Shown piece after piece: positions 17,984-27,031 of a stretch of 64,000 bases of DNA. Within the stretch, counting starts at the first letter, position 1; each line of letters opens with the position of its first letter. This stretch comes from Candidatus Zixiibacteriota bacterium (GTDB lineage: Bacteria; Zixibacteria; MSB-5A5; GN15; FEB-12). The stretch spans positions 278,755-342,754 of the forward strand of contig DAOSXA010000001.1 in assembly GCA_035380245.1 (NCBI GenBank), written 5' to 3'. The translations under genes were made by a program, and so were the position numbers. The notes beneath the pieces are model-generated. The model saw only the letters and a program-made list of their open reading frames with translations, made no database searches and had not been told where the DNA came from.

Positions 17984-18310
17984 CTTCTCTCCTGACCCGA
18001 TTTCAACCTAATCCGCCCCTCAACGTCTGGCAACTAACATTTTGGAATGGATTTTTAGCACGATCGGTTTCGATCGACAATCCGTAAAGAGATTTGTCGT
18101 TGCGACCGCAATCCCGCTCGCAGAGCGGTTTCCTGCTCTATGTTATAGGTTTTCTCCCCCACCGGATGTTTCAAAACGACAGGTTGACGCCGTATCCTGA
18201 GAATGATTTAAACGGCTGTAATGAATTCTGAGGAACTTTTCAGGGCAGCGACAAAAGATGGACCTGACCGGTCCGAGGGGGAATGATCCATGCAAAAAGT
18301 TAATCAGTTG

Positions 18311-18408
18311 GCGTTAAGGATTTTATCTCACAGCCGATGCTAATGCTATAGAAAAAGCAAACTGCGAATGCCGTCATTCAAACAATGTGTGTTCGCATAC
18401 CTTAACGC
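18311..18408 (+). promoter_or_regulatory. Candidate structured leader of the basic Myb/SANT-like gene
   Basis: GCGTTAAGG (18311-18319) and CCTTAACGC (18400-18408) are perfect 9-nt complements that enclose about 80 nt. Just inside the 3' arm, TGCGAA (18363-18368) pairs with TTCGCA (18392-18397), and within it CATT pairs with AATG. The 3' arm ends 7 nt before AAGGAG (18415-18420), so folding could affect ribosome access. Alternatively the outer arms are a DNA site and transcription begins near 18358. I recognise no known riboswitch class. The rest of 17984-18310 holds only short palindromes. Confidence 0.5.
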
Positions 18409-18426
18409 TTCAAACAAGGAGTTATT

Positions 18427-18807
18427 ATGGCTACGCGTAAACCACAGAGAAAGACCCGTCGTGCGGTTACCCCGCGCAAGACCCGTCGTGTGGCTCGTCC
18501 GTGGACCAGAGAAGAAATCGCGTTCATGCGGAAATACTACCGCAAGTACGAAACCACCTGGTGTGCCCGCCAGCTCGGCCGCACGGTCTACTCTGTGCGC
18601 TACAAGGCTGTGGATCTGAACATCCAGAAGGCTAGCCCGTCAGTGTGGCGCGGCAATCGTGGCCCGGCCAATGCCTTCCGTAAGCCGGTCACCCGCCAGA
18701 CCACTACCAACCGCAAGGTCGCGAAGCGTCAGCAGCAGAACAAGCGCACCTACCGCGCCAGCAACGTTCGTCGTACGAATCGTCGTTCGAACCGTCGCCA
18801 GCAGTAG
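18427..18807 (+). CDS. Small arginine-rich Myb/SANT-like DNA-binding protein
   Basis: The 126-residue protein has 28 Arg and 11 Lys but only four acidic residues. A compact helical domain at about 25-68 (PWTREEIAFMRKYY, WCARQLGRTVYSVRYKA) looks like the Myb/SANT-type three-helix motif found in bacterial DNA-binding proteins. It is flanked by basic disordered tails (1-24 and 75-126). A tail-helix-tail layout of this kind suits a nucleoid-associated protein. The arginine codons are almost all CGT/CGC, which suggests high expression. ATG 18427 follows AAGGAG (18415-18420). A possible structured leader precedes it and a strong terminator follows. DNA binding is inferred from fold resemblance and charge; a specific regulator role is the alternative. 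Confidence 0.75.
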   Translation: MATRKPQRKTRRAVTPRKTRRVARPWTREEIAFMRKYYRKYETTWCARQLGRTVYSVRYKAVDLNIQKASPSVWRGNRGPANAFRKPVTRQTTTNRKVAKRQQQNKRTYRASNVRRTNRRSNRRQQ

Positions 18808-18838
18808 GCCTTGCCACGTAATTGGAATTTACTCTTCT

Positions 18839-18878
18839 TAAAGGTCCGCCCTCTCCCCGAGAGCGGACCTTTTCTTTT
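18839..18878 (+). terminator. Rho-independent terminator after the basic DNA-binding gene
   Basis: AAGGTCCGC (18841-18849) pairs with GCGGACCTT (18863-18871); the stem is extended by TCTC/GAGA and followed by a T-rich tail. Confidence 0.9.
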
Positions 18879-18925
18879 GCACTTTTTCCGTTTTTGCCTG
18901 TTATATTCTCTCAAACAATCGCGCT

Positions 18926-19005
18926 TGTTGAAACAGCCTGACGACCGGACGGCGTCGGAGACACAACCGTCGCCGGGGCGATACGAGTTCACCCGCTACG
19001 CGAGG
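18926..19005 (-). repeat. Composite dispersed repeat, diverged copy D
   Basis: TGTTGAAACAGCC, a GGCGTCGG/CCGTCGCC stem with loop AGACACAA, and GCTACGCGAGG occur in the same order as in copy A (8950-9022). The stem sequence differs on both arms while the loop stays similar. Confidence 0.5.
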
Positions 19006-19098
19006 TCGAGATCCCCGGTTGCACAGTCGGGAACTTGACTCTCCGGCAACATGCCGTCTCGTAAGACTGATCAACAGGCTTAACGACAGGAGAGAATT

Positions 19099-19443
19099 AT
19101 GCCGGTTATCAAATACGAAGACATAGAATACACACCGATCATTATGGACGGTGTGCGCGATGCCTCCAAAGCGGTGCCGATGAACGCCGATATCTGGCCC
19201 GAGCATGTGGTACGCACGTTTCGACTCAAGCCGGGCGGTTGCACCCCTCGCCATTCTCACGACTGGGAACATGTCAACTACATCATGAAGGGGCGCGGGA
19301 AACTTACTATCGACGGAGAGGCTCACGAACTGGCCGCCGGGGATTTTGCCTTCGTACCGCCGAACGCCAATCACCAGTTCGAGAATCCGTTCGATGAGGA
19401 GCTGGAGTTCATCTGTATCGTCCCGGAGCGCGGCGAGTACTAG
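19099..19443 (+). CDS. Single-domain cupin protein
   Basis: The 114-residue protein is a small cupin. Motif 1 is PGGCTPRHSHDWEHVNYIMKG with metal ligands His52, His54 and Glu57 or His58. Motif 2 is GDFAFVPPNANHQFEN with His92. Such proteins bind a divalent metal and act as small isomerases, dioxygenases or sensors; the substrate cannot be told. ATG 19099 is preceded by AGGAGAG. The gene lies just downstream of a diverged copy of the composite repeat and upstream of tRNA-Lys. Confidence 0.88.
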   Translation: MPVIKYEDIEYTPIIMDGVRDASKAVPMNADIWPEHVVRTFRLKPGGCTPRHSHDWEHVNYIMKGRGKLTIDGEAHELAAGDFAFVPPNANHQFENPFDEELEFICIVPERGEY

Positions 19444-19580
19444 GCGCGGCCGGTTTCGGTCGGGCTCACGGGCGGCGTTTTTTCCCTCGCCGGGACCGGG
19501 ATCAAGCGTATTATATTTGGCCGGCTCGTTAGCAAGCAGACCGAGGATTGAGAAGGGCCTAATTTGGCCTGTAAAATTCC

Positions 19581-19608
19581 TTGCCATTTTTGGGCAAGCC
19601 TATATATT
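19581..19608 (+). promoter_or_regulatory. Candidate promoter of tRNA-Lys
   Basis: TTGCCA (19581-19586) and TATATT (19603-19608) are separated by 16 nt. Transcription would start about 85 nt before the mature tRNA. Confidence 0.5.
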
Positions 19609-19700
19609 CTCTGCGCAGGCCGAGCCCTTGACGGTTTGGTTTTAGTTCTTTGAAATAGACGACTACCAGTCAAGCGTGTAAACGTTTGTTCTTTTTTTGT

Positions 19701-19773
<73 letters not shown>

Positions 19774-19863
19774 CTTTTTTATTGGGGGAAATTGAGCTTT
19801 GTCAGGTTCCAAGGAAGCTGACGCCTCTTCTCGTAGCTTCCGGGACGCAAAGGAGTGACATCT

Positions 19864-20397
19864 ATGACCAAACGCAGGCGGCTCGCCGAGGTCGCGGAGC
19901 AAATGGCCCGTAAGCCGTTCCACGGAAAAGTCCTCGGACTAAGGTCCAACCTCAAACCCATAACCGACCGCTTTCCCAAGGGACCGCGAAGCGAGTTCGA
20001 CGGCTCCTGGTGCGCGGCTTTTGTCTACCATTGTTTCCGCTCGGCCGGATTCGACCTGCCCCCCCAATACCCCACCAAAGCGTTCGGCTCGTTCGCATCG
20101 GTGCGAGCCTGGCTCGAATGGTCCAAGCGACCGGAGAACGGCTTCTACATCTCCGTGAATCATGCCCGTTACAAGCCCGCTCCGGGAGATATCATAATCT
20201 ACGACAACATTTTCGATCCCGGCCCCCACGACCATATTGGGATTGTGATAAAAGCCTCCAAGACGCAGCTCACCGTCGCCGAGGGAAACGTCAACAACCT
20301 CTCGGCGGTGGTGGAACGACCGCTTCGTCGCAACGTGCGCGGCCTCATTCGCGTCCCGGAGGATTACAGCTTCGCGCGCACCCACGACCGGCTCTAA
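19864..20397 (+). CDS. CHAP-domain amidohydrolase/peptidase
   Basis: The 177-residue protein contains a CHAP domain: the catalytic Cys50 lies in GSWCAAFVYHCF and His124 in HDHIGIVIKA, with GDIIIYDN just before. CHAP enzymes cut amide bonds in peptidoglycan peptides or in glutathionyl-spermidine. No signal peptide or wall-binding domain is present, and the N-terminus is basic (TKRRR), so a cytoplasmic or non-classically exported role is possible. ATG 19864 is chosen because AGGAG (19851-19855) sits 8 nt upstream; the GTG at 19855 overlaps that site. A GGAAGCT/AGCTTCC inverted repeat (about 19812-19840) lies in the leader. Confidence 0.8.
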   Translation: MTKRRRLAEVAEQMARKPFHGKVLGLRSNLKPITDRFPKGPRSEFDGSWCAAFVYHCFRSAGFDLPPQYPTKAFGSFASVRAWLEWSKRPENGFYISVNHARYKPAPGDIIIYDNIFDPGPHDHIGIVIKASKTQLTVAEGNVNNLSAVVERPLRRNVRGLIRVPEDYSFARTHDRL

Positions 20398-20428
20398 CTA
20401 CGCACACACACCACCCCCGCGCGGTCGG

Positions 20429-22522
20429 TCACGTCTTGTCCGAGGAAGACTCCCCCGCGTTCTTCTTCCAGAGCTTCGGGAAATAATAGCTGAGGGCCAG
20501 GAACACGCCCCCGAATCCGATGAAAAGCAACACGCGCCAGATTGTCTCGATCCGGGCCAGATCGACTACGAACATCTTGGCCACCACCAGCATCAGCGTG
20601 CCAAGTCCGACCAGACGCGCCAAATGGACGTTACGTCGCAGACCGGTAATCAACAGGATTGCGCCGAAAACACCCCAGGCGACCGAGATGTACCCCTGCC
20701 CGTTTTCCAGCGGCAAGAGCTCCCGAGCCAGCCAGGCCAGAAAACCGACGTGAGCTGCAAGCAAATAGGTCCGCTTCTCAGCCTCGTTCGCGAGGAGAAA
20801 AGTCGTGCCCGCGATCAGAATCAGCGGCAAGAGATTGAAAGCGGCATCCGGATTGAAAAACGCCGGTCCTACGAGGCGCGGTTCGGCCATGCGGGAGGCC
20901 ACAAAGACCGCCGTGCCCAACCAGAACACGTGAGAGAAAACTCGGAGAACGACGTCCTTCAGCCTCCACGCCAGCACGCTGAGGACCGCTGCTTCGAGCG
21001 TCACCAGGAAAAGGTGCAGGTTGCCTTCGAACTCGCGACCCAACAACCTTGCCAGAGAAAGCGCCGCGACGATCACGTAGATCCAACGGGTGTCGGGTTC
21101 GTTCCAAACGAAAGCCGCCGCCCCAACGCAGGCGATTGTCCAGAGATCGACCAGGTTCGCCTCGCTGAAAAACCCGAGGGCTCCGGAGGGATCGACGATG
21201 AGCCTGGACCAAAGACCGATGACCACCGCCGCGAACAGCAGATGCCCGCCGAGAGAGACTCGCCGGTCGGACAGGTGCCGGCCAATGACGAGCAGAGTCA
21301 GAGCTTCGCTCGACAGAACGAACCTGAGGGTATCGCCCGAGAGCAGGTTGATCAAAGCCAGAGTGAACAACACGATCCCGACCGCCGCCTGAGTGAACGA
21401 GAGGTCTCGGAGCGATGGGATCGTTTTCAGATACACTGCGGCCAGGGCGTAAATCGGAACAACGGCCATGTTGACCCAACCGATAACATGCGGATCGATG
21501 TTGGACCAGGTCGCGTAGGACAGCATGAGCGCCAGGAGCACCGGGCCAACCGAAAGCAGGTGCACATGCCGATCCAGCACGGTCTGGGCCATACTGCCGA
21601 TGCCGGAGTCGCCGATGCCGAGTCGTTCGATCCTCCATCGTGTCGGCGCTTTGACCGCAGCCACCCGTCGCGCCACCGGAGTTATCCAGAAGGTCAGCCA
21701 GGCCGTGACCAGACCGGCCTGCATCGCCCAGCGGTCGCCGTCCACGACTGTCCATGAATCCATTTCGAGGTCAATAACACCAATCGCGAGGACGATCCAG
21801 CCGCCGATCGCCGAGAGCCAGAGCAACAGCCGCCAGCCTTTGTAGAAATAGACCGCCGCCGCCGAAACGAAAACCAAACAGGTGTAGAGAACCAGACCGG
21901 GGAGATTGCCCGAGCCGGTGTAGAGCAGGAATGGCGTCCCCAGCGCACCGGCGGTGCCTATCACGGAGAAAAACGCTCGATCCTGCCGCAGAGCGATCAC
22001 AAACGATCCGACCGAGATCGCCACCATCCCCGCAAAGGCGACCGGATAAGTTATCAACTCGAAGAGCTGGAAGGCCGAGAAACAGGTGATGTAGAAGGTC
22101 CCGATGCTCCCCCCCAGCAACACCTGACCGAAGGCGGGACGTCGGCCGTAGAGATGCAGACCAAACAACAGCAGGATCATCCCTACTCCCAGTCCGAACA
22201 GATGTCGCACGAGCGGATTGATCCAGCCCTGATCGATCGAATATTTGAAGGCAAACGCCACCCCGAACAGGGTCAGGCCAATTCCCACGATCTTGAGCCA
22301 GAAATCACCTCCGCGCATGTTGGCCGGCAACTTCCAGGACGACGATGTGGGCGGTTTCGGGGGCAGCGTCGGTATTTTCGGGACCGGTTTGATCCTGGAC
22401 GGTTGCCCCGGAGGCGGCAGAGGCTGCGAGGTGAGCTGCCCCAGCACCTTCTTGATTTCTGCGATGTCGTTTTCGAGCCGACCGACTCGCTCGCGAAGTT
22501 CTCGTTCCTCGGGTTGATCCAC
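20429..22522 (-). CDS. DUF2339 polytopic membrane protein
   Basis: The 697-residue protein starts with a short coiled-coil segment (LRERVGRLENDIAEIKKVL) and a Pro-rich linker, then enters the DUF2339 region at GGDFWLKIVGIGLTLFGVAFAFKY. The rest is a long series of closely packed membrane helices (about twenty). The function of this family is not established. The start is GTG 22522 with a modest AAAGGCAGG upstream. It converges on the CHAP gene and stands apart from the kinase gene by 200 bp. Confidence 0.85.
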   Translation of the reverse strand: MDQPEERELRERVGRLENDIAEIKKVLGQLTSQPLPPPGQPSRIKPVPKIPTLPPKPPTSSSWKLPANMRGGDFWLKIVGIGLTLFGVAFAFKYSIDQGWINPLVRHLFGLGVGMILLLFGLHLYGRRPAFGQVLLGGSIGTFYITCFSAFQLFELITYPVAFAGMVAISVGSFVIALRQDRAFFSVIGTAGALGTPFLLYTGSGNLPGLVLYTCLVFVSAAAVYFYKGWRLLLWLSAIGGWIVLAIGVIDLEMDSWTVVDGDRWAMQAGLVTAWLTFWITPVARRVAAVKAPTRWRIERLGIGDSGIGSMAQTVLDRHVHLLSVGPVLLALMLSYATWSNIDPHVIGWVNMAVVPIYALAAVYLKTIPSLRDLSFTQAAVGIVLFTLALINLLSGDTLRFVLSSEALTLLVIGRHLSDRRVSLGGHLLFAAVVIGLWSRLIVDPSGALGFFSEANLVDLWTIACVGAAAFVWNEPDTRWIYVIVAALSLARLLGREFEGNLHLFLVTLEAAVLSVLAWRLKDVVLRVFSHVFWLGTAVFVASRMAEPRLVGPAFFNPDAAFNLLPLILIAGTTFLLANEAEKRTYLLAAHVGFLAWLARELLPLENGQGYISVAWGVFGAILLITGLRRNVHLARLVGLGTLMLVVAKMFVVDLARIETIWRVLLFIGFGGVFLALSYYFPKLWKKNAGESSSDKT

Positions 22523-22723
22523 CGCGCCTGCCTTTCCGTGTCACACCTGTGAATAATCCAATCAACGAGATAGTATGCGAACACACCGCGACAGGGCCAA
22601 CATAAAAGGAATTGAGGGTCGTGTGGGAGGCGGTCAGTTCCCAAGGTTCTTAATCCACATCCACACGCCAACGACTCGGGATCGCAAGCAGTAATGTTGC
22701 CTGCAACCTGACATCGGTTCGAC

Positions 22724-23725
22724 TCATGAAAGTTCGAACTCGGTCCAGTCGAGGTCGACGAACGGTGTGCGGTCGATGATGCGCGAGCGGTTACGATCAA
22801 TATATGCCCGGCAGAATTCATCGAAACCATCAGAATCAAATCCGCGATAAATCGCCACATACAAAACCATCTGGCGGCGACGGAGAATTTTGGGGATCAT
22901 CTCCCGCCACTTGTTGTCCAGTCCGAATTCGGTTCGATACCCCTCCAGTAGTCGAGTCAGAAATTCGCGTGAAAAAGCTCGTATCTCCGCCTCGGTTCCC
23001 TTCTTCGGGACAGCGTAGAAAAGCGCTATAGCCAGATCGGCAATGAAGAAATCATAAGCGGAGTCATCGAAATCGAACAGGGTCGGCCGGTCGCCGTCGA
23101 AAAAGATATTCCCGGTATGGGCATCGACATGGCAGAGACCGTAAGAATCGCCGTCGGTCGGGATCGAACGCAAATCATCCAGCAGTTCCTCAAAACGGTC
23201 GCCGATGATTTCGTCCCCCTCGGGCAGATAGTCGCGGTAGGCAACGAAATCGTGCTCCTCGTGCCAGTTCCAGCGGCGGACAGTCTCGGAGGGAGGTTGG
23301 TAGTCGCGGGTAAGACGATGCATCCGGCCATGCATGACACCCCGATTGAAAGTCATTGCCGGGGTCCATTGATCGCGTTCCACCATACTGCCGGGAGCTT
23401 TTTCGAATAACACCGCCACGAAACCATCGGCATCGGTCTCGATATACTCGGTCAGATTCCCCTCGCGTGATCGCAGCGGCACACAGACCGGAGCACCTTT
23501 GCCCGCCAGAAAATCGATCCAGTCCAACTCGGCCTCGACCTTGTCCCGCGTGCGATGGGTGTGATGGGTTAGGCGCAGAATGCAGGGGCGTCCCTCGCGG
23601 ACACCCTCAAGGACGAGATTTTCAAAACCATCGAGCAACTTGAGTGATTTTGGCTCCACCAGAAAACGATGAGCGAATTCAGTGCGGATTTTGTCGGTGA
23701 ATCGGGCTTCTATTTCGGCTTTCAT
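22724..23725 (-). CDS. Aminoglycoside phosphotransferase-like small-molecule kinase
   Basis: The 333-residue protein has the APH/choline kinase fold. The catalytic loop HVDAHTGN is at 199-206 and the metal-binding DFDD at 218-221. An N-lobe has a Lys/Arg-rich strand region (CILRLTHHTHRTRDKVEAE). Family members phosphorylate aminoglycosides, homoserine, choline or protein Ser/Thr (SrkA/RdoA); the substrate here is open. The start is ATG 23725 with only a weak ribosome site. It lies 33 nt downstream of a metallophosphoesterase gene in the same direction, which suggests a two-gene transcript. Confidence 0.82.
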   Translation of the reverse strand: MKAEIEARFTDKIRTEFAHRFLVEPKSLKLLDGFENLVLEGVREGRPCILRLTHHTHRTRDKVEAELDWIDFLAGKGAPVCVPLRSREGNLTEYIETDADGFVAVLFEKAPGSMVERDQWTPAMTFNRGVMHGRMHRLTRDYQPPSETVRRWNWHEEHDFVAYRDYLPEGDEIIGDRFEELLDDLRSIPTDGDSYGLCHVDAHTGNIFFDGDRPTLFDFDDSAYDFFIADLAIALFYAVPKKGTEAEIRAFSREFLTRLLEGYRTEFGLDNKWREMIPKILRRRQMVLYVAIYRGFDSDGFDEFCRAYIDRNRSRIIDRTPFVDLDWTEFELS

Positions 23726-23758
23726 TTGTTTCTTAGCCTTATCTTCTCATGCTATGAG

Positions 23759-24559
23759 TTATATCCAGGGCCAATCGGTCGGTTGTTGAATTTCGGGGCG
23801 ACCGTAAGTTGCTCCTCCGACGCGGACCTCGAGATTGGGAACCGGCTCGTATCGACATTGCCCGTGGGTGTGTCCACACAGTACTGTCATCCGTTTGTCG
23901 GGATACCGGTCCATGTGGTCGACGAGTACTTCTCCCACCCGCTTGCAGGCATAAAACGGCAGCCACATGCGATCGGTTGGTTTACCTCGAAAAAGGCTTG
24001 CCTCCTCGAATGGCGGCACATGGGTAACGACAATCACATGCTGCGACTGATTCAGCGCCTCGGGTAAAATCCGGTTGAAATGATCAGCTGCTTCCTGCGT
24101 GAACGCCTGCATATTCCGCAGTCGCTCTGACAGATCCACGTTCAGGTCCCCGATGAGTACATGATCGGCGAGTTGAACCTCGGAGTGTTCATAGTCACCG
24201 AAACGGCCGTCGGCCCAGGAGCTATGACCGATAAGCGATGTGGTTTCATCGAGCATGATCACTTCGCTTCGGTCCAGCCAGTGCAGGTTCCGGGAACGGG
24301 CGACAATCTCAATGGTTTGCATTTTTACTGTAGCGAAAGCCCCGTGGAAAAAGTCGTGGTTTCCGAGAACAAAATAGATCGGCACGTTAAAGGTCTTGTC
24401 GATCTGAGCGAAGTACTCATTGTCTCGCTCGGCGGTGCCGATATCACCGCTGATCAGAACCGCTTGCGGCCGGTACCCCGCGACCATGCTGAGAAAATCA
24501 TGGATACTCTCGTTGTCGAGGTGGTCAAAGTGAATGTCCGTAAGCCAACAAAGTCTCAT
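23759..24559 (-). CDS. Calcineurin-like metallophosphoesterase
   Basis: The 266-residue cytoplasmic enzyme shows all five metal-binding motifs of the family: DIH (8-10), GDI near 38-40, GNHD (66-69), THVPP in the second half and GHTHG near the C-terminus. It hydrolyses a phosphomonoester or phosphodiester. A kinase-type gene follows 33 nt later on the same strand, so the two may act on related substrates. ATG 24559 is the first start of the frame. The 184 bp between it and the next gene shows no clear terminator. Confidence 0.87.
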   Translation of the reverse strand: MRLCWLTDIHFDHLDNESIHDFLSMVAGYRPQAVLISGDIGTAERDNEYFAQIDKTFNVPIYFVLGNHDFFHGAFATVKMQTIEIVARSRNLHWLDRSEVIMLDETTSLIGHSSWADGRFGDYEHSEVQLADHVLIGDLNVDLSERLRNMQAFTQEAADHFNRILPEALNQSQHVIVVTHVPPFEEASLFRGKPTDRMWLPFYACKRVGEVLVDHMDRYPDKRMTVLCGHTHGQCRYEPVPNLEVRVGGATYGRPEIQQPTDWPWI

Positions 24560-24743
24560 AGCGTCCCGAGAAACATGAGTCGTTCATAAAGTAACGGTCT
24601 AATCAGGCCCGAAGTTACGATAATACAACAGCGGTAGGGCTTAAACCAGAAGTGTTTTAATTGATCGCTATTGGATAAAGGCTGAACTCCGACTCAGCGG
24701 GATCGGGCCTCAGATTATAGATTGCCCACACATTGACATCACC

Positions 24744-25598
24744 TTACTCGATCGTCCAGGTCTGGAGTTGGTGCTCCGGCAGGAGAACGCGGTCTGCTAC
24801 CAGAGTCTGGCTCTCGGGATGCCCCTTGGGAGGTCTCCGGGGGGCAAGATGCATCATGGCAACGGTTCGCGGTCGGATGAGATCGTGAATGAGCTTCTGG
24901 ACGAAGGTCATACGCGGGCGTTCGTCCCACCAGTCGACCATGGCGAGGTCAATCGGTTCCTGGCCGAAACCGTACCTGGTGTAGCGTTCGTAGTCGTTGA
25001 TGTCGGCATCGCCGCTGTGATAGACGGTTCGGCCTTCGAACTGAATGACATATTCGAGGTGGTCGACGTTGGCATGGACGTTATAGGTCTCACCGGTCAA
25101 CGAGTCCAACTCCTGCGAGGCAGAATGTTTCGAGGGAAGCGCTCGCACCAGAATCCCGTCGAACGTCAACTCGATGATCGAATCGGCGCGGGCCGGGACA
25201 ATGTGAACACGGTCGTCAATCTGCTCGTACGAGGGAAGTAGCTCGAGACTATCTTCAGCCTGTGGCGGGCCGACAAACTGCGCATGGCGATTGTGCAACA
25301 TGTTCTCGACCGTCAGGGCGGCGTCGAAATGGTCGGAGTGCACATGAGTGATGAGGATCAAATCCAGGTCATCGAATGGGGGCGCTGCCTCACGGATCAA
25401 CGCCACCACCGAGTCGCTGGGCATGGCGTAGTAGATGCTTTGCTTCGATGTAAGGAGACCGTCGATAACGATCTTACTCTCCCCCGCCTCCAGAATGAAG
25501 CCACAGTTGGAAACGAAAGTTAGCTGAAGCGGTGACTTGGCGTTATTGCTGCAGGAAATGATTAGTAGTGTCACGAGAAGAATCGGAAAGCGACGCAT
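24744..25598 (-). CDS. MBL-fold metallohydrolase lipoprotein
   Basis: The 284-residue product has a lipoprotein signal ending IISC (Cys16) and a metallo-beta-lactamase fold with the zinc motif HVHSDH at 85-90, an HSGDAD motif in the second half and a late His in MMHLAP. It resembles the UlaG/RomA-like hydrolases. It is predicted to be membrane-anchored on the outer face of the inner membrane or in the outer membrane. ATG 25598 is chosen because the lipoprotein signal begins there and CAGGTAAG lies upstream; an earlier start at 25679 adds a non-signal extension. A small membrane protein gene precedes it by 85 nt. Confidence 0.83.
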   Translation of the reverse strand: MRRFPILLVTLLIISCSNNAKSPLQLTFVSNCGFILEAGESKIVIDGLLTSKQSIYYAMPSDSVVALIREAAPPFDDLDLILITHVHSDHFDAALTVENMLHNRHAQFVGPPQAEDSLELLPSYEQIDDRVHIVPARADSIIELTFDGILVRALPSKHSASQELDSLTGETYNVHANVDHLEYVIQFEGRTVYHSGDADINDYERYTRYGFGQEPIDLAMVDWWDERPRMTFVQKLIHDLIRPRTVAMMHLAPRRPPKGHPESQTLVADRVLLPEHQLQTWTIE

Positions 25599-25683
25599 CA
25601 AACTTACCTGAATTATAATAATTGCTAAGTCTTTAGCATTAAAGACGTCATTATCCAGGAAATGTTCAATTGATGACAACCAT

Positions 25684-25905
25684 TCAAGAATACAGTCCGA
25701 TCAGAAAAAGCGTCACCGCCAGAACGGCAAGGATAATCCGTACCACTGGAATCAGCACGGTGCGATTTCGGTCGTGCCAGGCGGCCAAACCACGCAGGCC
25801 AATTGCGTTCAGGACGCCAATCCGAAGCGACATCATCTGCGGTACGATCGGCACTAATGCGAGCACGATGATCGACACAATGATAAGCAAGGCGGCCTGA
25901 GACAT
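25684..25905 (-). CDS. Small two-helix membrane protein of unknown function
   Basis: The 73-residue product consists mainly of two hydrophobic helices (about 5-24 and 49-70) joined by a basic loop containing LRGLAAWHDRNR. A strong ribosome site (AAGGAGG) precedes ATG 25905, which argues for a real gene. It could be cotranscribed with the MBL lipoprotein gene that follows. I recognise no family. Confidence 0.65.
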   Translation of the reverse strand: MSQAALLIIVSIIVLALVPIVPQMMSLRIGVLNAIGLRGLAAWHDRNRTVLIPVVRIILAVLAVTLFLIGLYS

Positions 25906-26098
25906 AACAACCTCCTTGTGAGAGTGTTTCCGTAATTACAGCCGATTCAACGGAATATTCAATAGAAAAGAAACCATACTTCCCCAATCCTGAATAGCGT
26001 GGTGGATATTCTATCCATGTTTTAGATTTGATGAATGATAGTGCTGTTCGTCCTAAATGAGAAACCACAACTTTCTTAATGAGAAAAGGCACCGATTC

Positions 26099-27031
26099 AT
26101 GAGAACAGCATATCTGACAGCCATCCTCTTGATAATTCTTGTTCCGTTCGCAACGGGCGAAACCGCTTATGAGAATTTCCCCGCACTCACCGGACCGTAT
26201 CTGGGTCAGACACCACCGGGAGACCAGGCAGTCGAGTTCGGCGCGGGTTTCATTGTACCGCCGGAGGGTTTCCACAGTTCGGCCGTGTTTTCTCCCGACA
26301 GCCGTGAGGTCGTTTGGACCTCCATGGGTCAGGTCACCTACTACTCCCGGATGGAGGACGGCCGTTGGACCAGGCCAGTCAGGATGATCATAGACACCGT
26401 TTATGGCATCGGCGAGGCCTGTTTCTCGCCCGACGGTAGCAGGTTATACTTCCTCTACCGCAAGCCGCCGCCCGACGATCCGGTTGATCGGGAACGGATC
26501 TGGTATGTCGATCGAACCGCCTCGGGCTGGTCCGAGCCCCACCCGATCGATTCCATCGTACGGGCCCATGCGACCCATTGGCAATTTACCATGGCCGGCA
26601 ACGGCAACCTCTACTTCACCTCCGAGGACGGCGACGATCTGAACAGTCGGGGTATTTTCATGGCGCCCTGGTCTGAAGACGGCTACGGCGAACCGGTTAA
26701 TTTGGGAGCCGGTGTTAATACCGATGTGAGGGACTTCTCTCCCTATATCGCTCCCGATGAGAGTTATCTCCTGTTCGCCAGGAGCGTGCCGGAAGAAAAC
26801 AACCGCGCCGACCTGTTCGTGAGCTTCAAAGACTCACTTGGGAACTGGACCCAAGCAATCAATCTGGGCGATGATGTGAACAGCCTTCACAACGACGTCT
26901 GTCCGATGGTTACTCCTGACGGTCGGTTTCTTATCTTCCCTCGCATTTCGGGCGAAATCAATGGATTGTTCTGGGTTTCGACCAGCGTAATTGACCGACT
27001 GAGACCGAACAGTGCCGGTGCCACCCGGTAA
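26099..27031 (+). CDS. Secreted PD40/TolB-like beta-propeller protein
   Basis: The 310-residue protein carries a signal peptide (MRTAYLTAILLIILVPFATG). Repeated WD40-like PD40 units follow: FSPDSREVVWTS, FSPDGSRLYFLYR, IAPDESYLLFARS and VTPDGRFLIFPRI. This indicates a periplasmic or surface beta-propeller for protein binding. ATG 26099 is chosen because AAAAGG lies about 10 nt upstream and the signal peptide begins there; ATG 26057 would add a polar extension. No operon partner is evident. Confidence 0.82.
   Translation: MRTAYLTAILLIILVPFATGETAYENFPALTGPYLGQTPPGDQAVEFGAGFIVPPEGFHSSAVFSPDSREVVWTSMGQVTYYSRMEDGRWTRPVRMIIDTVYGIGEACFSPDGSRLYFLYRKPPPDDPVDRERIWYVDRTASGWSEPHPIDSIVRAHATHWQFTMAGNGNLYFTSEDGDDLNSRGIFMAPWSEDGYGEPVNLGAGVNTDVRDFSPYIAPDESYLLFARSVPEENNRADLFVSFKDSLGNWTQAINLGDDVNSLHNDVCPMVTPDGRFLIFPRISGEINGLFWVSTSVIDRLRPNSAGATR

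Noticed and set aside
20624..21757. A 377-codon plus-strand open frame opposite the DUF2339 gene
   Set aside because: It is very polar and low in complexity (Glu/Gln/Arg/Asp), as expected opposite a hydrophobic membrane protein gene.
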